From positions 1-64,000 of the forward strand of contig JAOWBW010001587.1 in assembly GCA_026119855.1 (NCBI GenBank): a stretch of DNA of 64,000 nt, written 5' to 3'. This document shows positions 11,742 through 22,512 of the stretch, piece by piece (position 1 is the stretch's first letter; each line of letters begins with the position of its first letter). The stretch comes from Campanula takesimana (lineage: Eukaryota; Streptophyta; Magnoliopsida; Asterales; Campanulaceae). Made by a program: the position numbers and the translations under genes. The notes beneath the pieces are model-generated. The model did not search any database, was not told the DNA's origin, and worked only from the letters and a program-made list of their open reading frames with translations.

Positions 11742-12770
11742 ATGGCCGATAACAGCGGGAGCAACGACATCTATGATGTTATTCGTGCAATTAATATCCG
11801 ACTGGATCGTGCTCGACGACGGGAGCAATATTTCCTTGAGTTAGAGTGCGAAGAACTAGAAGAAGCAGACCAGCAAGATCGACGTGTGCAGAAATATAAA
11901 TTAATGGGAAATTTGAATCGATCAGCCAGAGAACGATTGGCTAGGCAGCGACATAGGATGGAATCCAAATTTTATGATGGCAAAGTCGATCACTATACTG
12001 CAAAAAATCAGAAATTGGAAGCGCGAAGATCTGCTTTATATGAACGTGCTGCTGAAGAACGTCGACGTGCCCACGAAGAATTTCATGCTCAGTTTGAGGT
12101 ATTGCTGCAGAATCTCAAAAATAGTGTTACCTCTGAATCACGGGCAAGTACCGAAGTTGTTACCTAGGAACTTGTAGGACACGTGGAAAACCCACTCCAA
12201 CATGATCCGCCCGTCAAAAGATTAGGATATTCAGATTCAAACGGAGAAGACGTTCCAGTTGGATCCGTGGATCAGAATCCGTTACTTCAAAGTTTCAAAG
12301 GAGAGGAGGGCTTCGATTCTCTTTTGTTCGTGGGTGGAGATATAGCTCAAGACGAAACAGTGTAGGAGGATGGTGAAGATACATGTCAGGTTGTCTTGTG
12401 GAACAAGCTGTCAATTTTGTATAAAATTATTCAAGATCCAAATCCGACTGAACAGGAAGGAATAATTTTGTATCTCGAGGAATTCATATTACATCATATT
12501 GTGCTAAAGGGACGAATATATTCAAAGTATTTATTCCGATGGAACAGATCGTTTCAAGTTATCTCATATCCCACCATGCCAAGGAAACTATTATATTCGA
12601 AGTATCTTTTTGATTGGCATGGTCGTTTTCAAACTTCGGACGAGAACTCGGGGTCGAGTTCTTTTCAAGCAGGGGAGAATGATGCAGCACGAGGAGTAGG
12701 ATTTTCAGACTCTGTAGCAACAGCACGCGCGTGCAAGAACGGGAGCTCGACCGAGCAACAAAGGGCGTAA
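11742..12770 (+). pseudogene. Internal ORF of element F, unknown coiled-coil protein with two in-frame TAGs
   Basis: One frame of 342 codons runs from ATG 11742 to the stop at 12768-12770, interrupted by TAG at 12165-12167 and 12363-12365. Residues 1-141 are very charged and probably helical: MADNSGSNDIYDVIRAINIR, RRREQYFLELECEELEEADQ, then repeated arginine and glutamate. The middle is acidic. The last part has two similar blocks, SKYLFRWNRSFQ and SKYLFDWHGRFQ. I recognise no family. It might be a diverged Gag-like protein or captured host sequence. Both TAGs are followed by GAR codons and could be decayed CAGs. Confidence 0.55.
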
Positions 12771-13737
12771 CAACATGCGGAAAGTTTCGGAACTAGAGAC
12801 ACGGCCGTGCTAAACTCAACGCACGACCGTGCATCGGGATACCAGTCTGGGATGCGGCTGTTGGAGGAAGTTTTAGTTTAGGCATTTATGTTTTCTTTTT
12901 ATTTTGTTTCCTTTTTATTTTCACATTGTAAGTTATTTATTTCTTTTATTATTAGATTAGGGGTATTTTAGTCATAAGGGTTTTAAATAGATCATTAGGG
13001 TTTTATTTCTTTCTAGGGTTTTGTTTAGTAGTATAAATAGTTTGCTACGGCTTTGTATTTTTTAGACTTTTGATTAATAAAACTATTTTGCCGTTAGCGC
13101 ATATTTAGGGTTTTATGCATGTAGCCGTTAGGCTTGTTAAAACCCTAATTCCAGGATTAGATTAGGTCAATAATCTCTTCGGTAGATTATGTGTATCCTT
13201 TACAAGGATTTCCATTGCGGTTATCCTTATGTGTTGTATTCGGCTGCGTAATTGACCTAATCCAATCTAAGAATTAGGGTTTCAACAAGCCTAACCGCTA
13301 CAGGTATAAAACCCTAAATATGCACTAACGGCAAAATAGTTTTATTAATCAAAAGTCAAAAAAATACAAAGCCCTAACAAACTATTTATACTACTAAACA
13401 AAACCCTAGAAAGAAATAAAACCTTAATGATCTATTTAAAATCCTTATGACGAAAATACCCCTAATCTAATAATAAAAGGAATAACTAAGTTACAAAGAG
13501 AAAATACAAAGGAAACAAAATAAAAAGAAAACATAAATGCCTAAACTAAAACTTCCTCCAACAGCCGCATTCCAGCCTGGTATACCGATGCACGGTCGTG
13601 CGTTGAGTTTAGCACGGCAGTGTCTCTTGTTCCGAAACTTCGCACCTGTTACGCCCTTTGTTGCACGGTCGATCTCCCGTTCTTGCACGAGCGTGCCGTT
13701 GCTACCGAGTCTAAAAATCCTACTCCTCGTGCTACAT
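12680..13737. repeat. Large inverted repeat of element F (arms about 480 bp)
   Basis: The segment 13256-13737 is the reverse complement of about 12680-13166. Shared pieces include GCACGAGGAGTAGGATTT, TGCGGCTGTTGGAGGAAG and TTTTGCCGTTAGYGCATATT. The spacer of about 90 bp is the last part of the F LTR. The inverted copy contains a truncated LTR plus about 195 bp of 3' internal sequence. A transcript through it would fold into a long hairpin. Confidence 0.8.
12723..12832 (+). promoter_or_regulatory. CpG-palindrome cluster of element F
   Basis: GCACGCGCGTGC (12723-12734), CACGGCCGTG (12800-12809) and GCACGACCGTGC (12821-12832) are perfect or near-perfect palindromes about 40-80 bp apart. The cluster ends about 200 bp upstream of the F TATA box. 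Related copies occur in the inverted segment near 13588-13700. The regulatory role is inferred. Confidence 0.45.
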
Positions 13738-14480
13738 CACCCTCTCTCTCTGTCTTTCTTATCCATCTCCTCCCCTGTCAGCCCAACACCGGCGCCTTTC
13801 CAGCTTCTCTCTCTCAGATCTGAGTTTCTTTACCCCTTCCTCCTGTTCCACCTTCACTTCCCCCACCTGCCACAATCGTCCCTTCCCCTGACCTAAATCT
13901 AAACCTTGGAACCCCACTCCATCCCAAGTTCGCTGCCCACTACTTCCTCCACCATCCCAATTCAAGCACCGTCCAACACTGGTCTCTCTTCATCTCAGTC
14001 TGCCTTACATTGCTCTATATGATTTGTACATCTGCCCTCCCTTTTTTCTCTCCTTCGTCTGTGTTTTGATTTCAAATCTGAAGCCATTTGGTTTTCAGTT
14101 TTCAATCTGTACCAAACCCTAAGGAAGGGCGTTTCCCTTCTGATTTTGTAGGTTTGCATGACGATTTTTAGGTTCTTTAAAATTGATTTCGTCAACAACA
14201 AAATCAATTTCAAAATTTGAGGATGGTGGTGGGTGGTGGGTTGATGGTGCATGGTGGACATTTTTTTTTTCTGTTGGTTGAACCTAAATGATTGGTGTTG
14301 ATGATAAATATTTAATTACTTTTTTCCTAAAAATTAAATGATTAATTATAATAAATATAATAATTTTTTTCATGAAAATAATATATAAAAAGTATTGTTT
14401 AATTTTCTTATTTATTTTTCTTTCTAAGACCAAAAGTTTGATATTTTACATGTTACCCCTTCTTACTTCCACCTCAACAA
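13738..14480 (+). other. Probable captured genic DNA in the Mutator-like element
   Basis: A pyrimidine-rich stretch (CTCTCTCTC, CCTCCACC, CCCTTCCCCTGACC) is followed by sequence that looks like a plant 5' UTR or first intron with TTTTGTAGG. It is richer in C than its surroundings. No protein domain is recognisable in any frame. It is probably host DNA captured by the element, but the source gene is unknown. Confidence 0.35.
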
Positions 14481-14997
14481 TGCCAACTCAGCAGACAAAT
14501 GACATCACTTGTGCCACATAAGCAGATTTAACGGTAAAATTGACGGAATGTGGACGGAAGGATGACATGGTACATTAAATAGGTAGGTCAGGAATGAAAA
14601 CGTATACAAACAAGAGTCAGGGACCAAAACGTAGAAAATTCTAAACGTCAGTGACAAAATAGGTACTTAACTCAATCTTTGCCACTAAATTGTATGAAAC
14701 GTAGAGATTTTATGATTTCCCTTTAAATGAAATTTGGAAATTCATTTAAGGACATAGGGAGTAGTTTACGTTGCAATTCTAGTTCATGATTTTGTAAATA
14801 AAACAATCTCATATACGTTTTCACAAAGTCTACCAACTACGAAAAATGTTTGTCGAAACAATTTCCTAAAGTTTAACGGCAGCTCGAAACAAATTCATTG
14901 CCTTTTCCAGAATACATTTTCCATTTTTCCAGAAAATATTTTTCGGAAGCTATATTCTGTAAGTCATTCTCCCCGAAACAAACGGAGCCTTAATCTA

Positions 14998-15269
14998 CAC
15001 TTCCTTCGTCCCATAATAATGTGCACAATTTTGGATATACACAGGACTTAAGGAGAGATTAGAGAATAGTAGTGGATAGTTGTTGCGAGTATGAAAAGTA
15101 AGGAAGGAGAGAGAAAGTGGGGTAGGGAATAGTAGTGGATAGTTGTTGTGAGTATGACAAGTGGGCCCCATTGAATAAAATATATATATAAAGTTTCCTT
15201 CGGGAACTATAACTTATCAATGGGACGCCCAAAGGGAAGTTTGTGCACATTGTTATGGGACGGAGGGAG
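14998..15269. mobile_element. Stowaway MITE (272 bp)
   Basis: Imperfect inverted ends: CACTTCCTTCGTCCCATAAT on the left and the reverse complement of CTCCCTCCGTCCCATAACAA on the right. TA flanks at 14996-14997 and 15270-15271. The internal phrase AATAGTAGTGGATAGTTGTTG occurs twice. It sits in TOP3A intron 7. Confidence 0.88.
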
Positions 15270-15345
15270 TATACATGAAGGTATACGTTTCAAATTTTGA
15301 AACGTATTGCACGCAATTGAATGCTTGTGCCCATAAAATCATAAC

Positions 15346-16143
15346 GATTCTCAGCTTCAGTTTCTTCCTTCACCCTAACGGATGTTATAAACTTAATGGA
15401 GACGTCAAAACTTAACAGAGAAATTATAAAATTAACAGATATATAAAAAACTTAACCATGTCAATAAAAACTTAATGGAAAATGTAGTTGTGTACATTCA
15501 AAATTAAAAGTTTATAATTTTCATATAATCATATACATATGTGTGTGTATTAATTTTGATTATTAAAATCAAAAGATAGAGCTAAGGATGGTAAGAGAAG
15601 AAAATTATAGTGAAACATATTTCTAAAGATAACAAAATAAATATAAGGTTGTGACAAAAATGCAACTAGAAAACATATCCATGATTGTATATTCATAGTT
15701 ATTCTAAGTTTGAATTTTATATTTATTTTATATTTGAATTTTACATTATATATTTTGGATTTATAACCTTATAAACTTATATTCTTAAATTTAAATACAA
15801 AAATCTAAAACTTGAGCTTTTTAACTCATAAAGTATATTCTGAAAAACTATGGTACAACTTGAATGAATTTTAACACAAAGTAGGCATCACCCTTTTAAT
15901 CACTTACACTATTTACAAAATTCAACATATAGCAAATATACAATTATTCTAACAATTCAAAATTTGAATCTTTTATCAATAATTTACGCTGTAGGCTTAG
16001 TTGGCACTTTTAACGTGCACTGCCAGATTTTCTTTTACATTCTTAATGACTTGTTAGGGTATTAACGTCTCTGTTAAATTCTGACACCTCCGTTAAGCTT
16101 TTAACGTCCCTTGGGGTGAAGGAAGAAAATAAAGCCGAGAATC
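15346..16143. mobile_element. Unclassified terminal-inverted-repeat element (about 0.8 kb)
   Basis: About 80 bp at each end are inverted copies. They share GATTCTCRGCTT, TTTCTTCCTTCACCC, a GGAYGTTA segment and TTAACAGAG. No coding frame lies inside, and the interior is very AT-rich. I find no convincing target duplication, so the superfamily is open. Mutator-like is possible from the repeat length. Confidence 0.55.
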
Positions 16144-18366
16144 TTAGCAGTTGCAAAAATTGATGAAAACAAAGTATGATGGTAAAAGTGCAAGTAACCC
16201 TAAAGTACAATGACAAATTTATAGTTTACCAAATTGATACACACTTTAACTAATCAACAGGCTACTGAAAGCATGAATATCAAACCATGGTTAAACAAAG
16301 AGGCAGACCTTCATGGTACGTTCAGGACTCATCCTGAAGTAACGAGATGCACGCTTTTCAAGCTCAATGGTGTTTAAAGGATGAGGAGGATACTTGCGCC
16401 TCTCCTGCTGTTTAACTGTGGTGACCTGAAAATCAATAGAAGTGTTGAGCCGTGTCAGATATGGTTATAGTCAGATGTTTCAAATAAAACAGAATCACTT
16501 TCGAATAAACAACTGTATTGACACTCACCGTTGCAGTTGGTTCCTGGACACACATTTCATAAATCAACACCGAACATGTATAATCAAATAAATGCCCACG
16601 CCTGCAAACTCACCAAGTCAAAAAAATTGAGCAAGCAATTGTGAATTTTAAAGATAGCATTAAATAGTCACAAGCTCCGTATAAAAATTACATCCAATTA
16701 AAGGTGGCAGTGCCATCATCAGAGCTATGTGTACAGTTGATTGTCCAGAACTCTTCAGGTTCATGAGCTTGTATTTCCCAGAACCGTTCCACGACAAATC
16801 CCAAGGTGGGGAACTGCAATGGACAAAAATGTAGTAGGATGACTAATATAAAATCATCTGAATTCTTTCGTATAAAAATATAACCATAAATAGTTCTATT
16901 CAACTGTTTCTCTACCTGGCAAGGACCATAACTAAGGACAAGATTTCCCTCATCTGTAGCAAAGTCAAAAACAAATGCATCTTTCAGCAGCATAGTCTGA
17001 AATCTAGTAAAGGAAGCACCAATCCGGAGATCTATTTCCTGCGGGAGGCTCCAAATTAACATAATGTTTGTACTGACGCAGGTACAATAAAAAGATAAGC
17101 ATTTTACAAACATGGTGTTAACAACTGGTATAGAAGGACTAGAATTCTAAAGAAAGCAAGTAAATGTAAATGCAATAAGTTCGAGTAGGCACATTAGTTT
17201 ACAAAAACAACGATAAGCATGAGAACAATGGCAGAATCCCACTTAAGATTTTAAGGTATTCACCTGCCTAACATCAACGGCATCCGCAAACAATTTATTA
17301 GGGCGAACGAGATGCTGCACTGATTCATGAATTTCCCTGAACATCAAAAGAGAGTATAGGGTAAATTGTAATTGTACTGATAATCGAGAAGAGAGCTTTC
17401 ATCATCAGACCTTTCAATCAATGAAGAGAAACGAGCCCTCCAGATATTGAGATTACGGTTTGCTCCGGAGCATACGTCTACAACTTCAAATGAAATGTTC
17501 TCTCCTTCTCTATCACAATCAAGCCACAATACCAGCCAATCACATTTTCTGGCTTCTTCTTCCAATGTCTTTTTTATGTCCAACTTGTCCTAAAGGTCAA
17601 CAAAAGATTATTAAGAAAATTGTAATATAAGAATCAAGTAGATTTTGAAAACAATGGGAGAAGACATGTCAAGATGGATAGTATTTAAATAATAACCTAA
17701 CAAATACACCTCATCTGATACTTTGTTCATTTCATGCTTAGAACTAACAACTCTTGCTCCCTATCTTCGGCTGGAACGTTTCAAAAGACCAGTAGATAAG
17801 GGAGATAAGAATTAGAAAGATATTTTGAGCCTCCCTGTAACTTGCTTCATGAGTTCCGTTTAAACAGTCTCATCATAACAGAAAAATGTTTAAGCCTACC
17901 CAAGATCCGCATATCACATATAAATTGTAGAGTTAAAAGTTATGAAGATTGCAGGCATATCTCAGAAGGTAAGAACCTTTCTGCAGAAATGCAACAATGG
18001 ACTGTTCAGATGGAACTTAAAGAGTAGTTTTTCTAGGTTAAGTCTAATACAGAAAGAGTATAATAAAAAAACAAAATATTGCTTAGCTAAAGTCCTCAAT
18101 TTCTTTGAGTGTAACATGCCAAAATAAAAGGCAGTTCCTCCATCGAGAAATAAGCGTTCCTTTTTAACTTTTCACGAGAATTATGAAAGTCACTTTTAGG
18201 CAACTATCATAGCACATACCATCCACATTACAACCTTGCAAGTACACAATGAAAAATGAAAATCAGTGAATAATACAACTAAGAGAGCAATCCAAACAGG
18301 ATACAAAATGAGCTCGGCATCAGATACTTCCAAAAACAACTGTACAACGCGATATCATACAATATA

Positions 18367-18545
18367 CTCTCTCTGTCTCAAAATGATCTTCTTATTTGCC
18401 ATTTTTCATTGTCTCAAAAAGTTCTTCCCATTTCTACAATTTAGGCTTAAATGTGCATAGACACAACATGGCTAGTGAAGCAAGGGTTCATATCCTTAAA
18501 ATGTTTGAATAGTGAAACGTGAAGATCATTTCGGGGCGGAGGGAG
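18367..18545. mobile_element. Stowaway MITE (179 bp) in TOP3A intron 1
   Basis: Left end CTCTCTCTGTCTCAAAATGA. The right end is the reverse complement of CTCCCTCCGCCCCGAAATGA. TA duplications are at 18365-18366 and 18546-18547. It lies between TOP3A exons 1 and 2. Confidence 0.88.
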
Positions 18546-19087
18546 TAATACTGTTCTATATTCCATTTGGTGTATTGGATAATTGGTAGAAATCAAGGGT
18601 TGGGTTAGCAATTTCAAGAAGGTAAAGGATAGTAAAGCATCAATGATAAATAATTACTTCTCAAATGAAACACTTTATTTTGCCTCAAAGGGAATATATA
18701 TGAAACACACAAAAACACACACGGATATATATATCTGTGTGTGTGTGTGTGTACGCGCGCGCTGAGAGACGATATAGAGAATAAAGAAGACCTCGGGAAC
18801 ATGTTTCCGAACAGGGACTTGGTAGAGATCGACTGGGTCACAAGAAAACCACTTGCGATAGCGTTCTTCGAATTCAAGCTCCATGAGGTGGCCGGTAACG
18901 GAGGTGAAGAGCATGAAACAAGGCTGACCTTGATTGTGTAGTTGAACTCGTAAACCTTGTTGAACCTCGACCGCCCTTCCCTATATCTCGGGTTAGGGCT
19001 CCCCGACAGTATCCCCGACACTGCTTTGGCCACCGACGGCTTCTCGGCCACGTTCAATACCCTAATAGGCCGCCCTCCACCCGCCAT

Positions 19088-19606
19088 GACCCCCGCCTTT
19101 CAACGCTCAATTTCTTTCCCACACATTACACACAGTGAGAGTGAAGGATTTTGGGGGAAATTCAAGTTTAGTCTTGTTTTGTTTCCCGCCGTTTTGATTC
19201 TGAGTGAAAATGATTTTAAGCCGCGTTTCAGCGTTTGGGCTTTTGGAAAGGCTTTTGAGTTTGAGCAATGCAAGGGTCACAAAATTTTGCTCACAACAAC
19301 ATGAGCCGGCGATATTTTATTGGTTGCATCGATAATGGACTCGTTGTTGGTGTGTATGCTCTAGGCACGTTATTTGAACGATTAATATTATCATTTGCTT
19401 TACGCTTTAACAAAGATATTGAATGTTTTGATTATTATATCTTTTGCATGTTTATTATAATCTTTGTCCCTGGTAATTATGATTAATTACTAGTATAAGT
19501 TTAATAGATAATCATATGATGATTATGTGTATATGATACAATTAGACTTATGGGTATTTGTTGGAGAACAAATACTGGACTGACTCCTATGAGATTTATG
19601 CTATGG
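19088..19606. other. Region upstream of TOP3A, then 3' flank of copia G
   Basis: The first 200-300 bp would be the promoter and 5' UTR of the TOP3A-like gene on the minus strand. I see no clear TATA box. From about 19550 the sequence approaches the 3' end of copia element G. Its LTR boundary could not be fixed: a TGTTGGAGAACA segment near 19560 is a candidate. Confidence 0.4.
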
Positions 19607-20375
19607 TCACAATGTCATAATTAAATCTCCCTTTGTTAGCGGATCAAATATGTTATCATCAGTTGGTACTCTGCATATCTTTCCGTCCTCCGTCTCTACG
19701 ATTTCTCGAATGAGATGAAAATGCCTAAGTATGTGTTTCGATCTTTGATGCGCTATTGGTTCCTTTGCTTGAGCAATAGCACCATTATTATCACAATAAA
19801 GGTCTATTGGATTAGCAATGCTATGAACCACCTCTAATTCAGTAATGAATTTCTTGATCCAAACAGCCTCTTTAGCAGCATCCAATGCATCTAAATACTC
19901 AGCTTCCGTTGTAGAATCAACTAATGTACTTTGCTTAGAACACTTCCAGCTTACATAGTATAAACACAAAACCAGATTGCAATATATAATCATCCTTGTC
20001 AGTTTGGAAGCTTGCATCTGTGTAACCCCTTGCAACAAGCTCATTTTCTAAACCTCCATATATCAAGAATGAGTCTTTAGTCCTTCTCAAATACTTAAGA
20101 ATCATCTTGTCAGCTATCCAGTGACTCTCACTAGGATCCGATTGGTATCTGCTCGTCATGCTCAAAGCATAAGAGACATCAATCTAGCACATATCATGGC
20201 ATACATAATGGATCCAATTAAAAAAGCATATGGGATTCCATTCATGTGTTCTCGCTCATCAGTTGTCTGAGGACACTGAGTCTTGCTAAGACTTTTTCCA
20301 TGTAGGACTGGCAGGTTAACTCTCTTAGAGTTTTCCATAAAGAATCTTTTAAGAACATTGTCAATGTATGTACTT
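19607..20375 (-). pseudogene. copia element G: RT C-terminus and RNase H
   Basis: Minus-strand copia domains. The reverse transcriptase tail reads STYIDNVLKRFFMENSKRVN and IPYAFLIGSIMYAMICARL. RNase H reads STLVDSTTEAEYLDALDAAK, WIKKFITELEVV, LYCDNNGAIAQAKEP and HQRSKHILRHFHLIREIV, ending near FDPLTKGDL. Frames change at several points, so the gene is dead. The domain breaks exactly at 20376, where the Athila element begins, and resumes at 31720. Confidence 0.88.
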
Positions 20376-21760
20376 GATGGATAAAATTCCAAGTAATAAA
20401 TACCTAGCAAGCGCACTAGTTACCGTAGTAGTAACGCGCGAAAGCGAGGGTCGATCCCACAGAGACGTGTTGGACAAACAAGTTTATTTAATTAGTGTAA
20501 ACGAACCAAGGGGTTTTTGATTGATTTTGATTAAACTAAATTAACTACTAAACAATTAAAATAAATTACTAAATTAAAGATCACTAAGCAAGCAGAGATT
20601 TAATTCAAGATTACGAAGATTCACAGATTGGGGTTCACAACTATCTCCTCTCTATGCTATTTTATTGAAAAGATTATTAGACTTGTTCAAGAAATCGTTC
20701 ACTTGTTTAAGAGTTGGGACGGTCTGGTCACCGGATTGCAACCCCACTATTATCTCTATGTGAAATATTCCACTAGGTCAACAACACACAAAAACAATTT
20801 ATTAAGTTCTTAAGAACACTTGATCTTAAATTCTTTTGATTTCCGCGAGGTCCTCAATTAAATCTAATCACAAGAATATGATTCAATATATAAATTATCC
20901 ACGCTAGTGAAACAATCTAAACCAAGATGATTTAAAGACCAAAAATATCAAGTCATATTAATGAAATCTTTAAATTAATTAAGTTCTATTCTTATGAACA
21001 AGAATAAGATGAATATTTAATTAAGCCCAATTTAGCATAGAGATTTGATAGTTATTACTCCCAATCCATGAATAATAAAATTAGCTACTCATCGACATAG
21101 CAATAAACACAAGAATATAATTAAAACTCATAAACCTGGATAAACGCTTGATGATGAATAATTCCCAAAATCTTGTTTACACCTTGAAACTTGAATAAAA
21201 CCTAAAACAAAGCATAATGAAATAATGTACTGCAATCTAATATTTATACAGAGAGAAAACTAGGGCCAAAAGTAGGGAAAATAGGGTTAAAACCCGTCTG
21301 GCAAGGAAAACCCGAAAACCGTACGGAACAAGCGAGCGGGCGCCTATCCCTAGTCAAGCGGGCGCCTGGTTAATACAGAAACTTTGCTTTTCCGGATTTT
21401 GAAGTAAGCGGGCGCCTGGAATACCATGAGCGAGCGCCTGTACTTGCATAAGCGGGCGCCTGGACTATCATAAGCGGGCGCCTGGACTTGTTTCCAGCTT
21501 TTCCTTCTTTTCTTCTTGACTTTGACCACGGCTGACTTTGACTCATGATGTTGACCCGACCTTGGTCTTCCACACTTTAAACTCTCGGACTTTGTAGTTA
21601 CATAATAACACTAAAAGTGTTCCAAAATACACAAATCCTAACAAAGTTCCTTAATTACATAAAGACCAAGATTACATTAATTCTATTCTAAATTACATCA
21701 AAAAGTCCAGAAAAATAACATGAAGATGTAGATAATATATACATGAAAAACCATCCATCA
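20376..21760 (-). repeat. Athila E 3' LTR (1385 bp)
   Basis: On the minus strand it starts TGATGGATGG at 21760, next to a polypurine tract (GCATGGGGGAATT, 21761-21773), and ends at 20376. A minus-strand TATA box, GTATAAATATT, lies near 21240-21252. Confidence 0.93.
21333..21490 (-). promoter_or_regulatory. GGCGCC-motif cluster in Athila LTR U3
   Basis: Six copies of AAGCGGGCGCCTGG or close variants occur in 158 bp, separated by 15-45 bp. The cluster lies about 85 bp upstream of the LTR TATA box on the minus strand. The other LTR has the same six near 31291-31442. Four more copies lie at 24233-24342. A promoter function is inferred from position and repetition. Confidence 0.5.
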
Positions 21761-22512
21761 AATTCCCCCATGCTTAGACCATTACTCGTCCCTGAGTAAT
21801 ATTCCTAACCCCACTTCTAAACACCGGTCTAATTAACGTAGCATGAGAGAAAATGATACCTATCACCTCTACAACCCCCTCCAACAAGTCACGATAGAAG
21901 CAACACACACGGAGTGTAAGAAACTCCGCTCCTTATAACTCCAAACAAAACAAATGCGACTGGCCCTAATTGATAGCACACCCATGATGAGAAAATAAAA
22001 CGCCATCCAATTAGGGCCCACACAAAAAGCTAGGGGGAACTAAAATGACCTATGTTTCCCCCACGCTTATCTTTCACTACCTTCTCCCTCAAAAAGAAAT
22101 CAAAGCTAGGATAATCCTTAGCAATGATTTACCTCATAAAAAAAAACTCCAACGCCCCCTTATGACTCCAACAAGAAATATGAGGATTTTCTATCCTATT
22201 CGCCTCTAACCAAACCTCCTACACCTAACAGGAATCCTACCCAATTCTCCGAACCTCCCTTAGGACGCCACGCCAAGTACAAACAATAACTCACTCCATT
22301 TCTCTCCTTTTGTCTAGGCGCCCTTTCGGGTTTTCACCTAGCCTCTCTTTTCTTTTTCAATTTTTTTTTTTTTTTACTAACTGTACAACAAGTGATGATA
22401 AAAATGCATCCAATAAACAGGTATTCCCACCCCCAACTAATTATGAGCATTGCCCCCAATGCTCTCACAACTAAGCTCAAAAGAAAAAGGGAATGGAAAT
22501 ACCTCGCGCCAC

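Larger units (their letters stand above)
9826..13255 (+). mobile_element. Small non-autonomous LTR retrotransposon (element F)
   Basis: Two direct copies of about 0.4 kb share long identical stretches: about 9826-10126 continuing at 11650-11718, and about 12870-13255. Examples are TTATTAGATTAGGGGTATTT, AGTAGTATAAATAGTTTGC and CAATAATCTCTTCGGTAGAT. A TATA box (TATAAATA) is at 13032-13039. About 1.1 kb lies between them, with one long coding frame and no protease, reverse transcriptase or integrase. The left copy is split by a solo LTR. The exact LTR ends and target duplication are unclear because an inverted partial copy abuts the right side. Confidence 0.65.
9721..14673. mobile_element. Mutator-like element with captured DNA, second in the window
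   Basis: Terminal repeats begin GAGTTAAGTACCTATTT and run about 105 bp on the left (to about 9825), with a longer matching right end (about 14480-14673). They share GTTTTGGTCC, TGACTC and CCTGACCTACCTATTT. A perfect 10 bp target duplication, AATCTTTGCC, is at 9711-9720 and 14674-14683. No transposase is seen. The inner end of the right repeat (CCGTCAATTTTACCGTTAAA, TGTAAAATAT) resembles the same place in the 3684-6382 Pack-MULE, so both belong to one loose family. Confidence 0.82.
9544..14761. mobile_element. Stowaway MITE split by a Mutator-like insertion
   Basis: Left end CTCCATCTGTCCCTAAATG. The right end is the reverse complement of CTCCCTATGTCCTTAAATG. TA flanks both sides (9542-9543, 14762-14763). 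Without the inserted block the length is about 255 bp, normal for a Stowaway MITE. The CTCCCTCYGTCC ends are diagnostic. Confidence 0.82.
8906..14989. mobile_element. Tourist-like (PIF/Harbinger) element, host of the nest
   Basis: Ends are GGTTCCGTTTGTTTC on the left and the reverse complement of GGCTCCGTTTGTTTC on the right. They are flanked by TTA at 8903-8905 and 14990-14992, the PIF/Harbinger target size. Subterminal ATATTTTCC segments also match. Without the inserted elements it is about 0.87 kb with no transposase, so it is non-autonomous. It lies in TOP3A intron 7. Confidence 0.75.
7479..19087 (-). pseudogene. TOP3A: DNA topoisomerase 3-alpha-like gene, frameshifted and 3'-truncated
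   Basis: Type IA topoisomerase, the partner of RecQ helicases that dissolves recombination intermediates in the nucleus. Ten exons with GT..AG borders and consistent phase: 18792-19087, 17411-17589, 17264-17336, 16916-17038, 16692-16813, 16529-16601, 16309-16425, 8513-8596, 7719-7898, 7479-7607. Toprim block: VLNVAEKPSVAKAV and WLVLWLDCDREGEN. Core: EIDLRIGASFTRFQTMLL, SYGPCQFPTLGFVVER. The catalytic tyrosine is in AGFISYPRTETDSF (exon 8), followed by GGHDDKAHPPIHPTKF. About the first half of a roughly 900-residue protein is present. Exon 1 has lost one base near 18930, moving GHLMELEFE out of frame. Conserved residues have drifted (VDVRQ, FSALGRM). No 3' exons are seen before the window edge. 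It is probably an inactive partial copy. A sequencing error plus a very long intron is the alternative. Confidence 0.85.

Noticed and set aside
13491..13896. ORFs on both strands across the F inverted repeat
   Set aside because: They follow LTR and pyrimidine-rich sequence and change with the inversion. No domain.
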